Shown piece by piece: positions 14,303 through 23,861 of a stretch of DNA of 41,641 nucleotides. The DNA lies in contig NZ_FORV01000011.1 in the NCBI RefSeq assembly GCF_900114095.1, positions 1-41,641 on the forward strand. The letters are read 5' to 3'. Below the pieces are notes generated by a model. The model was not told the DNA's origin. It worked only from the letters and a program-made list of their open reading frames with translations, and ran no database searches. This stretch comes from Sphingomonas sp. NFR04. GTDB taxonomy: Bacteria > Pseudomonadota > Alphaproteobacteria > Sphingomonadales > Sphingomonadaceae. Every line of letters starts with the position of its first letter. Position 1 is the first letter of the stretch. The translations under genes and the position numbers were made by a program.

Positions 14303-15193
14303 ATGTCTCAGCCCATTCTCGTGACCGGAGCGACCGGTGAGACCGGTCGCTATACGGTAGATCGATTGCTCGCGCGCGGCCTTGCGGTACGTGCATTGGC
14401 ACACAAGGACGACGATCGCGCCGCGCAACTTCGCGCGGCGGGCGCAGAAGTGGTCGTCGGCGATCTGCTGGAGCACGACGACGTGCTGCGCGCAGTCGAC
14501 GGCGCGCGCGCTGCCTATTTCTGCTACCCGGTCCGCCCCGGCCTGATACAGGCGACAGCCTATTTTGCCGATGCCGCGCTGCGCGCCGGTCTGGAAGTGC
14601 TTGTCAACATGTCGCAGATCTCGGCGCGCGAGGATTCGAAGAGTCATGCTGCGCGCGATCACTGGATCGCCGAGCGGCTGTTCGATCGCGCGGGCGTACC
14701 CGTTGTACATTTGCGACCTACCTTCTTTGCGCAGTGGTTTCTCTACCGCCACGCGAAGGCGAGCATCGTCGAGCGCGGCGAGATCGACCTACCCTATGGC
14801 GACGGACGACATGCGCCGATCGCGGCGGAGGACCAGGCACGTTTCATCGCAGCGGTGCTCGCGGATCCGCAGCCGCATCTGGGCAGCACCTACACTCTGC
14901 ACGGCCCGATCGAACTGTCGCAGGCGCAGATCGCCGAAGCGATCAGCGAGGCGCTCGGGCGGGACGTCCGCTATGCTCCCTCCTCGATCGACGCCTATCG
15001 CGCGCGGCTCGAGCAGGCAGGGCTGCCGGCATTCCTTATCCAGCATTTCTGCGCGATCGCTGTCGATTATCAGAACGGAATCTTCGCTGGCGCGGACACG
15101 GCAATTGCGACGGTCACGGGCACACCGCCGATGACCGTCCAGGCCTTCATCGACCTGCACCGGACCGCTTTCGAGCGTCCCGCCTCAGCCTGA
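14303..15193 (+). CDS. NmrA-like NAD(P)H-binding oxidoreductase
   Basis: This 296-residue protein starts after AAGGAA, 28 bases downstream of the SDR. It has the Rossmann motif VTGATGETGRYTV (7-19) and the QorB/NmrA layout: a short nucleotide domain, then HLRPTFFAQWFL and a small substrate domain. QorB-like members reduce quinones with NADPH. It differs in sequence from the other NmrA-like gene at 10465-11547, so a recent duplication is unlikely. Confidence 0.85.
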   Translation: MSQPILVTGATGETGRYTVDRLLARGLAVRALAHKDDDRAAQLRAAGAEVVVGDLLEHDDVLRAVDGARAAYFCYPVRPGLIQATAYFADAALRAGLEVLVNMSQISAREDSKSHAARDHWIAERLFDRAGVPVVHLRPTFFAQWFLYRHAKASIVERGEIDLPYGDGRHAPIAAEDQARFIAAVLADPQPHLGSTYTLHGPIELSQAQIAEAISEALGRDVRYAPSSIDAYRARLEQAGLPAFLIQHFCAIAVDYQNGIFAGADTAIATVTGTPPMTVQAFIDLHRTAFERPASA

Positions 15194-15207
15194 TCGCGGC
15201 GATGTAC

Positions 15208-15237
15208 GCGTGGGAGGCGAGTGCCCGCCTCCCACGC
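15208..15237. terminator. Bidirectional hairpin between convergent genes
   Basis: GCGTGGGAGGCG (15208-15219) pairs perfectly with CGCCTCCCACGC (15226-15237) across a 6-base loop. It lies between the stops of the NmrA-like gene (15193, plus) and the protease-like gene (15257, minus). No T-run follows on either side, but place and strength suit a shared terminator. Confidence 0.75.
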
Positions 15238-15256
15238 TCAACCTAATGCAGCACAA

Positions 15257-16198
15257 TCAGCACGTGCCGCCGGCCGCGCTCGGACGGACATAGAGGGTAC
15301 CGGACGCATAGTCGATCACGGCGCCGTTCTGGAGCATGAAGTCCGCACCAAGGGTAATCGACGCCGGAACGTTGGCGGGGATACCTGGCTTGCCCGCATA
15401 GATCGCCTGATCATAGATCACGGCGCCGCCCACCGGCCAACGGTGCCCGTCCATGCACAGCGGCACTGCGCGGGACGAAGTAAAGCTCGGCTGCACCGAG
15501 CCAGCTGGCCCGCCCGCTGTTTCACCCCGATCTGCTAGGGGCAGGTTGAGCCGCTGCGCAATCGGCAGACCGATGATATTCTCCGAGACGGTCGACACCA
15601 GCACCGGGTCCGCTGCGCCCGCCGCAGTACCTTCAACGGTGTAGTTGCGGCGCTCCGGATGCCAGGTCATCCGCAATGCGATGTAGCCACGCCCGCGAAG
15701 CGCCTCCGCCAGCTGCGCCGCATCCGCGTCGGTTTCGGCGAAGCCGAGCCGCCGCTGCGCGTAATCGACGATCACGTGGTTGGCGCGCAACCACTGCACT
15801 CCTAACATCCCCTGCATCACCGGCTTCTGCGGCGTCTCGAAGACCGAGAGCGCCACATCCTTGTTCTCGACAGCGCCTACGCGCAGCGATCCCAAAGTCG
15901 TTTCCGCGCGCCCCAAGGCGCTGACCTTGCCATGCGCGACAATGCCATAATGTCCCACGCTCTTGAGCTTCTTCAATCCGGCCCGCGCCGCATTCGCATG
16001 CGTGGTCATCACGAAGAAATCGGCATTTGAATGCACCATCAGCAGCAGTGGAACGCCGTTCAGCTTCGCCTGGACGAAGGGGCGTTTACCCGACACCTGC
16101 CGGATAACGAACGGCACATAGCTGGTCTTGGACAGCGCAGGCTCGATCGCGCCTGCAGCCAGAGTAAAGCCACACAAGGCAGTAATGGCAAATTTCAC
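15257..16198 (-). CDS. Exported retropepsin-like protein with degenerate active site
   Basis: A GTG at 16198 follows AGGAGTG and gives 313 residues. Residues 1-23 form a signal peptide (ITALCGFTLAAGA core). The rest has two aspartic-protease-like lobes, each with strand, loop and a GLP/GVQWL type turn (MLGVQWLRANHVIVDYAQRRL; later ITLGADFMLQNGAVIDY). In active members each strand ends in DTGA. Here the first site reads VHSNA (55-59) and the second VSTVSE, so both catalytic aspartates are missing. It may be a binding protein or scaffold. It follows the thiolase with a 32-base gap in the RND operon. Confidence 0.75.
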   Translation of the reverse strand: MKFAITALCGFTLAAGAIEPALSKTSYVPFVIRQVSGKRPFVQAKLNGVPLLLMVHSNADFFVMTTHANAARAGLKKLKSVGHYGIVAHGKVSALGRAETTLGSLRVGAVENKDVALSVFETPQKPVMQGMLGVQWLRANHVIVDYAQRRLGFAETDADAAQLAEALRGRGYIALRMTWHPERRNYTVEGTAAGAADPVLVSTVSENIIGLPIAQRLNLPLADRGETAGGPAGSVQPSFTSSRAVPLCMDGHRWPVGGAVIYDQAIYAGKPGIPANVPASITLGADFMLQNGAVIDYASGTLYVRPSAAGGTC

Positions 16199-16230
16199 GT
16201 CCGACACTCCTGTTCTTCCGGCGGCGACCT

Positions 16231-17418
16231 TCACGGCCGCTCTATCGCCACCGCAGTGGCCTCGCCCCCGCCGATGCACAGCGTCGCGACGCCGCGCTTG
16301 CCATTGCGGGCTTCCAGCGCGTGAAGCAGCGTCACCAACAGCCTAGCGCCGGTCGCGCCGATCGGGTGGCCCAGCGCGCAGGCGCCGCCGTTGACGTTCA
16401 GCCTCTGCAGCGGAAATTCGAGCTCCTTGGCCGCGACCATCGCCACCACCGCGAATGCTTCATTGACCTCCATCAGGTCCACGTCCGCCAAACTCCATTC
16501 CAGCTTTTTCAGCAGCTTGCGCACCGCTGGCGCAGGCGCGGTCGTGTACCATGCGGGATCCTGGCTGTGCGTGGCATGGCCACGAAGGATCGCGCGGATC
16601 GGCAACCCTTCGCGCTCCGCCACCGATCGGCGGGTGAGCACTAGCGCGGCTGCACCATCTGCATTGGCGGAGGCGCTGGCGGCGGTGATCGTTCCATCCG
16701 GGCGGAATGCCGGCCGCAGCGTGGGAATGCGATCGGGGGAAACCTTCAGCGGATGCTCGTCGGTATCGATCGTCAGCGGGCTGGCCTTGGTCGGCACCGT
16801 TACCGGCGCAATCTCCGCTGCAAACTGCCCGCTGGCGATGGCTGCGCGAGCGCGCGTGAGCGTCTCCACCGCATAGGCGTCCTGCGCCGCGCGATCGAAG
16901 CCATATGCTTCTGCCGCCGCCTCCCCGAAATCTCCCATGGCCCGACCGGGCTCATAGGCATCTTCCAGCCCGTCGAGCATCATGTGATCGAGCACGCGAT
17001 CGTGGCCGACGCGATAGCCAGTACGCGCCTTGGCCAGAAGATACGGCGCGCCAGACATCGACTCCATGCCGCCGGCGACGATTAGATCAGCGGAACCGGC
17101 GACCAACAGGTCGTGCGCCAGCATCGCCGCCTTCATGCCTGAACCGCACACCTTGTTGACAGTGGTCGCGCCGATCGCGTCCGGCAGTCCCGCGCGCTTC
17201 GCTGCCTGGCGCGCGGGCGCCTGCCCTTGGCCCGCGGGGAGTACACACCCCATCAGCACTTCCTGCGGGCGATCGAAAGCGACGCCAGATCGCTCCAGCG
17301 CCGCGCGGATGGCCACCGCGCCCAGTTCGGCCGCGGAAACCGTCGCGAGGTCGCCTTGAAACCTACCGAGCGGCGTCCGAGCCGCGCCAACAATAACAAT
17401 GGAGTCTTGGTCGCTCAC
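16231..17418 (-). CDS. Thiolase (acetyl-CoA acetyltransferase family)
   Basis: The GTG at 17418 follows CAGGAG and gives 395 residues, the usual thiolase length. An upstream GTG at 17457 overlapping the RND stop is possible but lacks a ribosome-binding site. Motifs: nucleophile Cys91 in NKVCGSGMKA, NEAFA, GGACALGHPIGATGARL with the catalytic His, and CIGGGEATA with the second Cys. It joins or splits acyl-CoAs, as in beta-oxidation, ketone-body or PHB pathways. A thiolase between an RND pump and a protease-like gene is unusual and may reflect breakdown of the pumped compound. Confidence 0.9.
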   Translation of the reverse strand: MSDQDSIVIVGAARTPLGRFQGDLATVSAAELGAVAIRAALERSGVAFDRPQEVLMGCVLPAGQGQAPARQAAKRAGLPDAIGATTVNKVCGSGMKAAMLAHDLLVAGSADLIVAGGMESMSGAPYLLAKARTGYRVGHDRVLDHMMLDGLEDAYEPGRAMGDFGEAAAEAYGFDRAAQDAYAVETLTRARAAIASGQFAAEIAPVTVPTKASPLTIDTDEHPLKVSPDRIPTLRPAFRPDGTITAASASANADGAAALVLTRRSVAEREGLPIRAILRGHATHSQDPAWYTTAPAPAVRKLLKKLEWSLADVDLMEVNEAFAVVAMVAAKELEFPLQRLNVNGGACALGHPIGATGARLLVTLLHALEARNGKRGVATLCIGGGEATAVAIERP

Positions 17419-17453
17419 GCTGATCTCCTGGGGAACGGAGGATGGGAGAATGG

Positions 17454-20400
17454 TCACGCCACTACGATGTCGTGGGTCGCGGGCTCGTGGTGCTCCGGTG
17501 GCTCACCCGGGTCGCGGTCAAGTAGGGGCTGGATGCGGAACCAAAGCGCGTAGAGAGCCGGCAAGAACACCAGCGTCAGCGCCGTGCCACCGATCGTGCC
17601 GCCGATCAGGGTGAAGGCCAGCGAGCCCCAGAACACCGACTGGGTAAGCGGAATGAACGCCAGCACCGCCGCCAGCGCGGTCAAGATCACTGGGCGCGCG
17701 CGCTGGACGGTGGCCTCCACTACAGCGTGATACGGATCCAGTCCTTCAGACTCGTTCTGATGGATCTGCCCCACCAGGATCAGCGTGTTTCGCATGATGA
17801 TCCCGGCGAGCCCGATCAGGCCTAGGATGGCGTTGAAGCCGAACGGCTGATGGAACAGCAGCAACGTGGGCACCACCCCCACTAGCGCGAGCGGTGCGGT
17901 GAGCAGCACCATCGCCATCGCCGACAGCGAGCGGACCTGGACGATGATCACAATCATCATCAGCACCAGCATGATCGGAAAGACTGCCGCCAGCGCCTTG
18001 TTGGCCTTGCCGGACTCCTCGATCGCAGCGGCCGTCTCGATCTTGTACCCTGCCGGCAGCTTGGCGCTTACCGGCGCAAGCGCCTTGGCGATCTGAGTCG
18101 AGATTTCCGGCGGCTGGAACCGCTCGTCGATGTCGCCGCGCACGGTGATGGTGGTGAAACGGTCTCGACGGCGGAGGATCGGCTCTTCCATGCGGACTTC
18201 CAGTCGGCCGATCTGGTCGAGCGGGATGCGCTGGCCGGCACTGCCGGTGAACGTAAACCCATGGAGCCGTGCGGGATCGAGCCGGTCCGGCCCCTCGCTG
18301 CGCGCGACGACGTCCACAGCGCGTATGTCTTCGCGGATCTGGGTTACCGACACCCCAGTCAGCAGGAACTGCAGCTGCTCTGCAGCATCATGACTGCTCA
18401 GGCCAATCGCCTGGAGGCGATCCTGATCTAGCACCAGATGCACGGTCGGCACGCGCTCCCCCCAGTCGGTGTTGACCTGCCGCATCGAAGCATTGGCGAG
18501 CATCACGGCGCGTACCTGTTCGGCGATACCGCGAACCTTCTCTGCGTCGGGGCCCATGACCCGGAAGGCGACGGGGAACGGCGAATATGGGCCGAAAACG
18601 AGCTGGGTGGCGCGGATACGCGCCTCGGGCACCAGCCCGTCAGCCGCTGCCTGTCGCACGCGCAGCTTGAGCGCCTCGCGCGTCTTCTCGTTCGGCGTCA
18701 GTACGACGATTTTCGCGAAGGAGGGATCGGGAAGCTCGGGCGCCATCGCCAGGTAGAAGCGCGGCGCACCCTGCCCGACATAGCTGGTGACGATTTTGGC
18801 CTCAGGCTGCCTGCGCAGCCAAGCCTCGACCTTGGCGGTGGCAGTGTTGGTCGCCTCAATGCTCGATCCTTCGGGCATCTGCACTTCGATCAGCACTTCG
18901 GGTCGATCGGAAATGGGAAAGAATTGCTGCTTGACCGATCCCATCAGCACGAACGCGCCGATCAGAAGGGCGATCACCACCGCCAGCACCGTCTTGCGCC
19001 GGCGCACGGCGCCAGCGATCAGTCGACGGACACGCCGATAGCGCGGCGTGCCGTAAATGGCGGCATGGCCACCCGCCACGCGGCCGATCTGCGGCAGCAG
19101 CTTAACACCCATATACGGTGTGAAAACCACCGCGACGACCCAAGACGTGAGTAGCGCGAACATCACCACCCAGAAGATGTTGCCGGCATATTCACCGGCG
19201 CTCGACTTAGCAAAGCCCACCGGCATCAGTCCGATCGCCGTGAGCAACGTGCCCGCGAGCATGGGCGCGGCAGTATGTCCCCACGCCCAAGTGGCGGCGC
19301 GGATACGGTCAACCCCCTCCTCCATCTTCACCACCATCGCTTCGATGATGATGATCGCGTCGTCGACCAGGAGGCCAAGCGAGAGGATCAGCGCACCGAG
19401 CGTGATCCTATCGAAGTCGCGGCCCGTCGCCAGCATGATCACGAACACCGCCGCAAGCGTGAGCGGCACCGCCAGCGCGACAACAATGCCGACGCGCCAG
19501 CCTAGGCTCACCAGGCTGACCACGATCACCACGACGAGCGCGACGAAGAATTTCAGCATGAACTCGCCGTACGCTTCCTGAATGTTCACCGCCTGATCGC
19601 TCACCTTGGTGAACGACATGCCGAGCGGGGTCTCCGCAGCGATCGATTTCGCCTCCTTGGCAAGGTCTCGACCAAGATCCAGGCCATTATACCGCTCCCG
19701 CATCACGACGCCGAGCAGCAGCGACGGCTCGCCCTGATTGCGGATCAGAAAGGTGGCAGGATCCTCATAGCCGCGCCGAACCTCGGCGACGTCCGAGAGC
19801 TTGAGCGTCTTGCCCGCGGCGATGATGGGCGTGTCCTTGATCTTCTGTAGATCGTCGAACGCTCCGTCCAAGCGCACCAACACCTGCGGCCCCTTGCTGT
19901 CAATCGATCCCGCCGGCGTCACGAGATTCTGGTTGTTCAGCGCCGCGAAAATGTCCCGCGGGCTGATGCCGAGGTTGGCGAGACGCGCGTAGGAGAACTC
20001 GACGAAGATCCGCTCGGGCCGTTCCCCGATGATGTTCACCTTTTTCACGCCCGACACGTGCAGCAGTCGCTGGCGGATGGCCTCGGCCTCTCGAACCAGC
20101 AGCCGCTGCGGCTCGCCATGCGCCTTCAGCGCATAGAGTGCGAAGGTGACGTCCCCATATTCGTCGTTGACGATCGGCGCCAACACCCCGCGCGGTAGCC
20201 GGGAAGTCTCGTCCTGCAGCTTCTTGCGCGCCTGATAGAATTCGCTCTGCACCTGGGCCGGCGGCGTCATGTCGCGGAGCGTCAACGTAGTGAAGGCCAG
20301 CCCGGGCCGGGTGAAGGTCTCGGTGCGATCGTACCAGGTGAGTTCCTGCATCCGCTTCTCCAGCGGCTCGGCCACCTGCTCCTGCATCTCCTGCGCAGTC

Positions 20401-20570
20401 GCACCGGGCCAGACGGTGACGAAGGTCATCACCTTTACGGTGAAGTTGGGATCCTCGGCACGGCCGAGATTGAGAAAGGCAAAGATGCCGGCGAGCGAAA
20501 TGGCGATGATCAGGAACAGCGTCACCGCGCGTTCCCGGACCGCGATCGCGGAAAGGTTGAAGCCGCTCAC
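17454..20570 (-). CDS. RND family efflux permease
   Basis: This 1038-residue inner-membrane pump has the standard layout: TM1 near residue 15-32, a large periplasmic loop, TM2-6, a second loop and TM8-12. The proton-relay segment GLLVDDAIIIIEAMV carries the paired Asp of TM4. WPGATAQEMQEQVAEPLE and the GSVKQQFFPISDRP turn are typical. Its start overlaps the adaptor's stop (20570/20567), so the two are translationally coupled. With the adaptor and the divergent NodT outer-membrane factor it would form a complete tripartite pump. The substrate cannot be told from sequence; drugs, solvents or aromatic acids are all possible. Confidence 0.93.
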   Translation of the reverse strand: MSGFNLSAIAVRERAVTLFLIIAISLAGIFAFLNLGRAEDPNFTVKVMTFVTVWPGATAQEMQEQVAEPLEKRMQELTWYDRTETFTRPGLAFTTLTLRDMTPPAQVQSEFYQARKKLQDETSRLPRGVLAPIVNDEYGDVTFALYALKAHGEPQRLLVREAEAIRQRLLHVSGVKKVNIIGERPERIFVEFSYARLANLGISPRDIFAALNNQNLVTPAGSIDSKGPQVLVRLDGAFDDLQKIKDTPIIAAGKTLKLSDVAEVRRGYEDPATFLIRNQGEPSLLLGVVMRERYNGLDLGRDLAKEAKSIAAETPLGMSFTKVSDQAVNIQEAYGEFMLKFFVALVVVIVVSLVSLGWRVGIVVALAVPLTLAAVFVIMLATGRDFDRITLGALILSLGLLVDDAIIIIEAMVVKMEEGVDRIRAATWAWGHTAAPMLAGTLLTAIGLMPVGFAKSSAGEYAGNIFWVVMFALLTSWVVAVVFTPYMGVKLLPQIGRVAGGHAAIYGTPRYRRVRRLIAGAVRRRKTVLAVVIALLIGAFVLMGSVKQQFFPISDRPEVLIEVQMPEGSSIEATNTATAKVEAWLRRQPEAKIVTSYVGQGAPRFYLAMAPELPDPSFAKIVVLTPNEKTREALKLRVRQAAADGLVPEARIRATQLVFGPYSPFPVAFRVMGPDAEKVRGIAEQVRAVMLANASMRQVNTDWGERVPTVHLVLDQDRLQAIGLSSHDAAEQLQFLLTGVSVTQIREDIRAVDVVARSEGPDRLDPARLHGFTFTGSAGQRIPLDQIGRLEVRMEEPILRRRDRFTTITVRGDIDERFQPPEISTQIAKALAPVSAKLPAGYKIETAAAIEESGKANKALAAVFPIMLVLMMIVIIVQVRSLSAMAMVLLTAPLALVGVVPTLLLFHQPFGFNAILGLIGLAGIIMRNTLILVGQIHQNESEGLDPYHAVVEATVQRARPVILTALAAVLAFIPLTQSVFWGSLAFTLIGGTIGGTALTLVFLPALYALWFRIQPLLDRDPGEPPEHHEPATHDIVVA

Positions 20571-21640
20571 TGTGCGGTCGCTCCGACACGCACGATCTGG
20601 CCCTCGTGCAGCAGATGCGCACCAAGGGCGACGAACCGATCGGCAGCCCGCAGACCCTCTGCGACCGTCGCGGTCTCCTCACCGATCGCCGCAATACGGA
20701 CCGGCCGCCAGTGCACTTGGCGTGATGCGCTGTCTAGGATCCACAGGCCCGGCCCCTGCCCGCGATCGAACACCGCAGCGATCGGCACCTGAACACCGTG
20801 CAGCGCTTGCGGCGACGATATCGTGACGGAAACGGTCGCCCCCAGCGGGGCGCGGGCAGCGTCACCGCTCAGCACGTAGCGCGCGGAATAGGTGCGGGTT
20901 GCCGGGTCGGCCGCGTTCGAAAGCTCGCGCAGGCGGGCTTCGGCCTGTTGTCCCGTCTGGAAAAGCTGGGCTCGCGCCGCCGATCCAATCGATGGGCGCA
21001 CCGTCTCGGGCAAAGCCACCAACGCCTCGCGTGGACCAGCATGTGCGAGCTTGACGACCGGCTGGCCAGCGGCAACCACCGCGCCGGGCTCGGCCAGTGT
21101 CTGCACCACGACGCCGTCCGCGTCGGCACGCAGGATCGCATATTCGGCTTCGTTGGTTGCGACCCGCGCCAACGCTTGTGCCGCGCGCAGCTCCGCACGG
21201 GCAGAATCGGCCGCCGCCTTGGCTTGGTCATACGCGGAGGCGGACACGGCACCGGCCGAAACGAGGTCGCGGTACCGCCGCTCATCGGCGGCCGTCTGCG
21301 CAGCCTTGGCTTGTGCTGCGGCAACAGTGCCTTGGCGGGCATTCGTGGCCAGCACCAAATCGGCAGGATCGAGCCGCATCAGCGGCTGGCCGCGGCGCAC
21401 CAACTGCCCCGTGTCTACAAGACGCTGCACCACCTTGCCCGCCACGCGAAAGCCGAGGTCGCTCTGCACCCGCGCCGTTATTACGCCGGTGAACGCGGCA
21501 GTTCCTTCCGCCGCATTCCCGGCCTGCGCGACTCGCACCAGCGGCGGCCCGGCCCGGGGATCCGGCGCTTCTGCGCCACATGCTGAAAGGGAGAGAAGGG
21601 CTAAAAGGGGAAGAGCGACAGGCGAAAGGGTTTGCGACAC
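20567..21640 (-). CDS. RND periplasmic adaptor lipoprotein
   Basis: A GTG at 21640 follows AGGAGG and gives 357 residues. The N-terminus is a lipoprotein signal with lipobox LSAC (Cys21), so it is anchored to a membrane on the periplasmic side. The order is beta-barrel, lipoyl (LVRRGQPLMRLDPADL; GVVVQTLAEPGAVVAAGQPVVKL) and a coiled-coil hairpin between them (about 85-150), as in AcrA/MexA proteins. It links the RND permease to the outer-membrane factor. Putative operator half-sites lie just upstream. Confidence 0.92.
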   Translation of the reverse strand: MSQTLSPVALPLLALLSLSACGAEAPDPRAGPPLVRVAQAGNAAEGTAAFTGVITARVQSDLGFRVAGKVVQRLVDTGQLVRRGQPLMRLDPADLVLATNARQGTVAAAQAKAAQTAADERRYRDLVSAGAVSASAYDQAKAAADSARAELRAAQALARVATNEAEYAILRADADGVVVQTLAEPGAVVAAGQPVVKLAHAGPREALVALPETVRPSIGSAARAQLFQTGQQAEARLRELSNAADPATRTYSARYVLSGDAARAPLGATVSVTISSPQALHGVQVPIAAVFDRGQGPGLWILDSASRQVHWRPVRIAAIGEETATVAEGLRAADRFVALGAHLLHEGQIVRVGATAQ

Positions 21641-21674
21641 GGGAGCCTCCTGGATCGGCTCCCATCTGCGCGAT

Positions 21675-21714
21675 AGTGACTATTATGTCAATGCGTCACT
21701 CGTCATCAGTCACT
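21675..21714. promoter_or_regulatory. Repeated AGTGAC/GTCACT half-sites before the adaptor gene
   Basis: AGTGAC (21675-21680) is an inverted copy of GTCACT at 21695-21700, with a second GTCACT at 21709-21714 touching the TetR stop. On the minus strand TTGACA followed by TAATAGTCACTAT lies between the arms. This is a likely promoter/operator for the adaptor-RND-thiolase unit, bound by the adjacent TetR. Confidence 0.5.
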
Positions 21715-22329
21715 CTATGGCGCCAGACTGCGCAAGATAAGAGCGGACACCTCCGTGGCCGCCTCGGCTGCGTCATCCAGACCATATTGGAGAATCAGCG
21801 GGTTGGTGAATGGCTGCACCACACGCAGGATCGCGCGACACACCTCGTCCGCCGGCGTCTTGCGCTCGAACTCGCCGGCTGCTCGTCCTTCCTGCAGGAT
21901 CGTCTCCAGCCGCGCCTGTAGTCCCTCCCCATAGCGAACCGTTGTCTGCCATTGCTCCGCAGAGGAATAGGATGCGATCTCGTACAGCTTGCGATCTTCA
22001 AAGAAAAGCCGCACCCCTTCCGTAGCAACGACGCCAATGAGTCGCCGCATCTTTTCCGTGGCACTAGGCGCATCAGCGAGAGCGAAATCAACCGCATCGA
22101 GGATAACTGATAAGAAATTCCAGCAGATTGCCTCGCCAATCGCCTGCTTGGAGCCAAAGAACTTGTAGATATAGGCCTTGGAAAACCCGATTTCACGAGC
22201 GAGGTCGGACACGGTGGTCTTGTCATAGCCGTAGCGGCTGAAATGCTCACCCGCTGCAGCAATGATCTGCTGGCGCAGGCGCGCCGCGTTTTCCGTCCGA
22301 TCGGACGCCTGGGGTTCCACATTGCTCAT
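21715..22329 (-). CDS. TetR family regulator of the RND cluster
   Basis: The ATG at 22329 (MSNVEPQASDRTEN) gives 204 residues. The TetR helix-turn-helix is clear: IIAAAGEHFSRYGYDKTTVS, then DLAREIGFSKAYIYKFFGSK. The C-terminal ligand domain is in the usual size range. It lies between the RND adaptor (same strand, downstream) and the NodT gene (divergent), so it probably represses both. The first in-frame ATG further upstream would overlap the NodT promoter region and is less likely. Confidence 0.88.
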   Translation of the reverse strand: MSNVEPQASDRTENAARLRQQIIAAAGEHFSRYGYDKTTVSDLAREIGFSKAYIYKFFGSKQAIGEAICWNFLSVILDAVDFALADAPSATEKMRRLIGVVATEGVRLFFEDRKLYEIASYSSAEQWQTTVRYGEGLQARLETILQEGRAAGEFERKTPADEVCRAILRVVQPFTNPLILQYGLDDAAEAATEVSALILRSLAP

Positions 22330-22412
22330 TCGAAGGCTGATAGGACAGCCGGCCCAGCTTGACAACGAGTGTCTATAATGGAATTTGGTCACAATCATTG
22401 ACCGAGGACGAC
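22330..22412. promoter_or_regulatory. Divergent promoter region, TetR / NodT
   Basis: A good -10 hexamer TATAAT lies at 22374-22379 on the plus strand. The TTGACA at 22359-22364 is only 9 bases upstream, too close to be its -35. GACA-ACGAG-TGTC (22361-22373) forms a small inverted repeat abutting the -10 and may be a TetR operator. Confidence 0.45.
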
Positions 22413-23858
22413 ATGCGAACTCTCTCCCTCCCGTCGAGAAGCCTGGCGCTGTGCGCGCTCCTCTCCGCTTGCGCCGTCGGCCCGGACTACCAAAAGCCAG
22501 ACCTGGCCGCGCCGCCCTCCTTTGTGAGCACGCAGGTGTCGAATGATGCCGCTGCGCCTCGTGCCGACTGGTGGAACGCCTTTGGTGATCCCATGCTCAC
22601 CACCTTCGTCGTCAGGGCGGAAGCCCAAAATCTCGATGTAGCCCAGGCATTGGCGCGCGTTCGCCAAGCCCGAGCTGGCCTTCAGCAGGCGACGTCCGCG
22701 CTGCTGCCCTCCGGCACCATCTCCGGGCAGGCGGCCACTGCGCATCTTTCTACCGATACGCCGACGGGGCGTATCGTCACCCAGGTTGCCGACGCTGGCC
22801 GCGATCTGGAGACGTACGAACTGAACGCGAATGCCGGGTGGGAACTGGACCTGTTCGGCGGCTTGCGGCGCGGTCGCGAGGCAGCGATCGCCGACTATCA
22901 GGCATCGCGCGCGGGCGTCGCCGCTGCCCGGCTGAGCGTCGCGGCGCAGACGGCAGATACCTATGTGATCATTCGCGGGCTCCAGGCGCGCCTGGCGATC
23001 GCGCGCGATCAGGTCGAAACGCAAAGGCGGCTCGTGCAGACCGTCGCGCTGCAATACGCCAAGGGTGTCGCCGCCGAACTGCAGCTGCGCCAGGTCGAAG
23101 GCGCGCTTGCCCAGATCGAGGCCACCGTGCCGGTGCTCGAAAATGCGCGCGACGTGGCATTGAACGCGCTCGATATCCTGCTCGGCCAGCAGCCAGGGAC
23201 GTGCAGGCAGGAATTGGCGGAAGTTCAACCGATCCCCGCCGTTCCCGCGCTTGGGGGCATTGGCACGCCGGCCGATCTTCTACGGCGACGGCCGGATTTG
23301 ATTGCGGCCGAGCGCCACCTCGCGGCATCCAATGCGCGGATCGGCAGCGCGATCGCCGAGTATTTCCCGAAGCTCTCCATCGGCGGCCTGATCGGCACGG
23401 CGACCACCGCCACGAGCACATTGTTCACCGGCGGCGCGTTTCAGGCGCAGGGCGTGGCGGGCCTACGCTGGCGGCTTTTCGACTTCGGCCGCGTCGATGC
23501 GGAGATCAAGGTTGCGCGCGGGCAGAACGCCGAGGCGCTGGCCGTTTATCGGCTGAGCGTGCTGCGCGCCTCCGAGGATGTCGAGAACGCACTGTCCGCA
23601 CTGACCCGGCGATCGCAGCAGCAGGAGACGCTGGCTGGCGGCGAGCGCGCCCTTGCGCGTGCGCGGGACGCATCCTTCGCCGCCTACAAGGGCGGCGTCG
23701 TCAGCCTGATCGAAGTGCTCGATGCCGACAGCCGCCTGCTCGGCACACGCGATGCCCGCGCCCAGGCGCAGACCGAGGCGGCCCGCGCCGCCATCGCCAC
23801 TTACCGCGCGCTCGGCGGCGGCTGGGACATACTTGGCCCGACGGACGGAAGGATCTGA
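22413..23858 (+). CDS. NodT family outer-membrane efflux factor
   Basis: The ATG at 22413 gives 481 residues. The lipobox LLSACAVGP marks a lipid-anchored protein, and PDYQKPDLAAP plus DWWNAFGDPMLTTFV are typical of NodT/OprM-type factors. Two tandem outer-membrane efflux domains follow, with LLRRRPDLIAAERHLAASNARIG in the second. It forms the TolC-like exit duct. It is divergent from the RND and adaptor genes and shares the TetR gap, and is the only outer-membrane factor in the window, so the MFS pump at 24968-26515 may use it too. Confidence 0.92.
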   Translation: MRTLSLPSRSLALCALLSACAVGPDYQKPDLAAPPSFVSTQVSNDAAAPRADWWNAFGDPMLTTFVVRAEAQNLDVAQALARVRQARAGLQQATSALLPSGTISGQAATAHLSTDTPTGRIVTQVADAGRDLETYELNANAGWELDLFGGLRRGREAAIADYQASRAGVAAARLSVAAQTADTYVIIRGLQARLAIARDQVETQRRLVQTVALQYAKGVAAELQLRQVEGALAQIEATVPVLENARDVALNALDILLGQQPGTCRQELAEVQPIPAVPALGGIGTPADLLRRRPDLIAAERHLAASNARIGSAIAEYFPKLSIGGLIGTATTATSTLFTGGAFQAQGVAGLRWRLFDFGRVDAEIKVARGQNAEALAVYRLSVLRASEDVENALSALTRRSQQQETLAGGERALARARDASFAAYKGGVVSLIEVLDADSRLLGTRDARAQAQTEAARAAIATYRALGGGWDILGPTDGRI

Positions 23859-23861
23859 ATC

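Noticed and set aside
10465..15193. The two NmrA-like genes as a recent duplication
   Set aside because: They differ in length (360 and 296 residues) and share little beyond the Rossmann motif.
22359..22379. TTGACA and TATAAT as one sigma-70 promoter
   Set aside because: The spacing is 9 bases, well short of the 16-18 needed. The TTGACA is more likely part of an operator.
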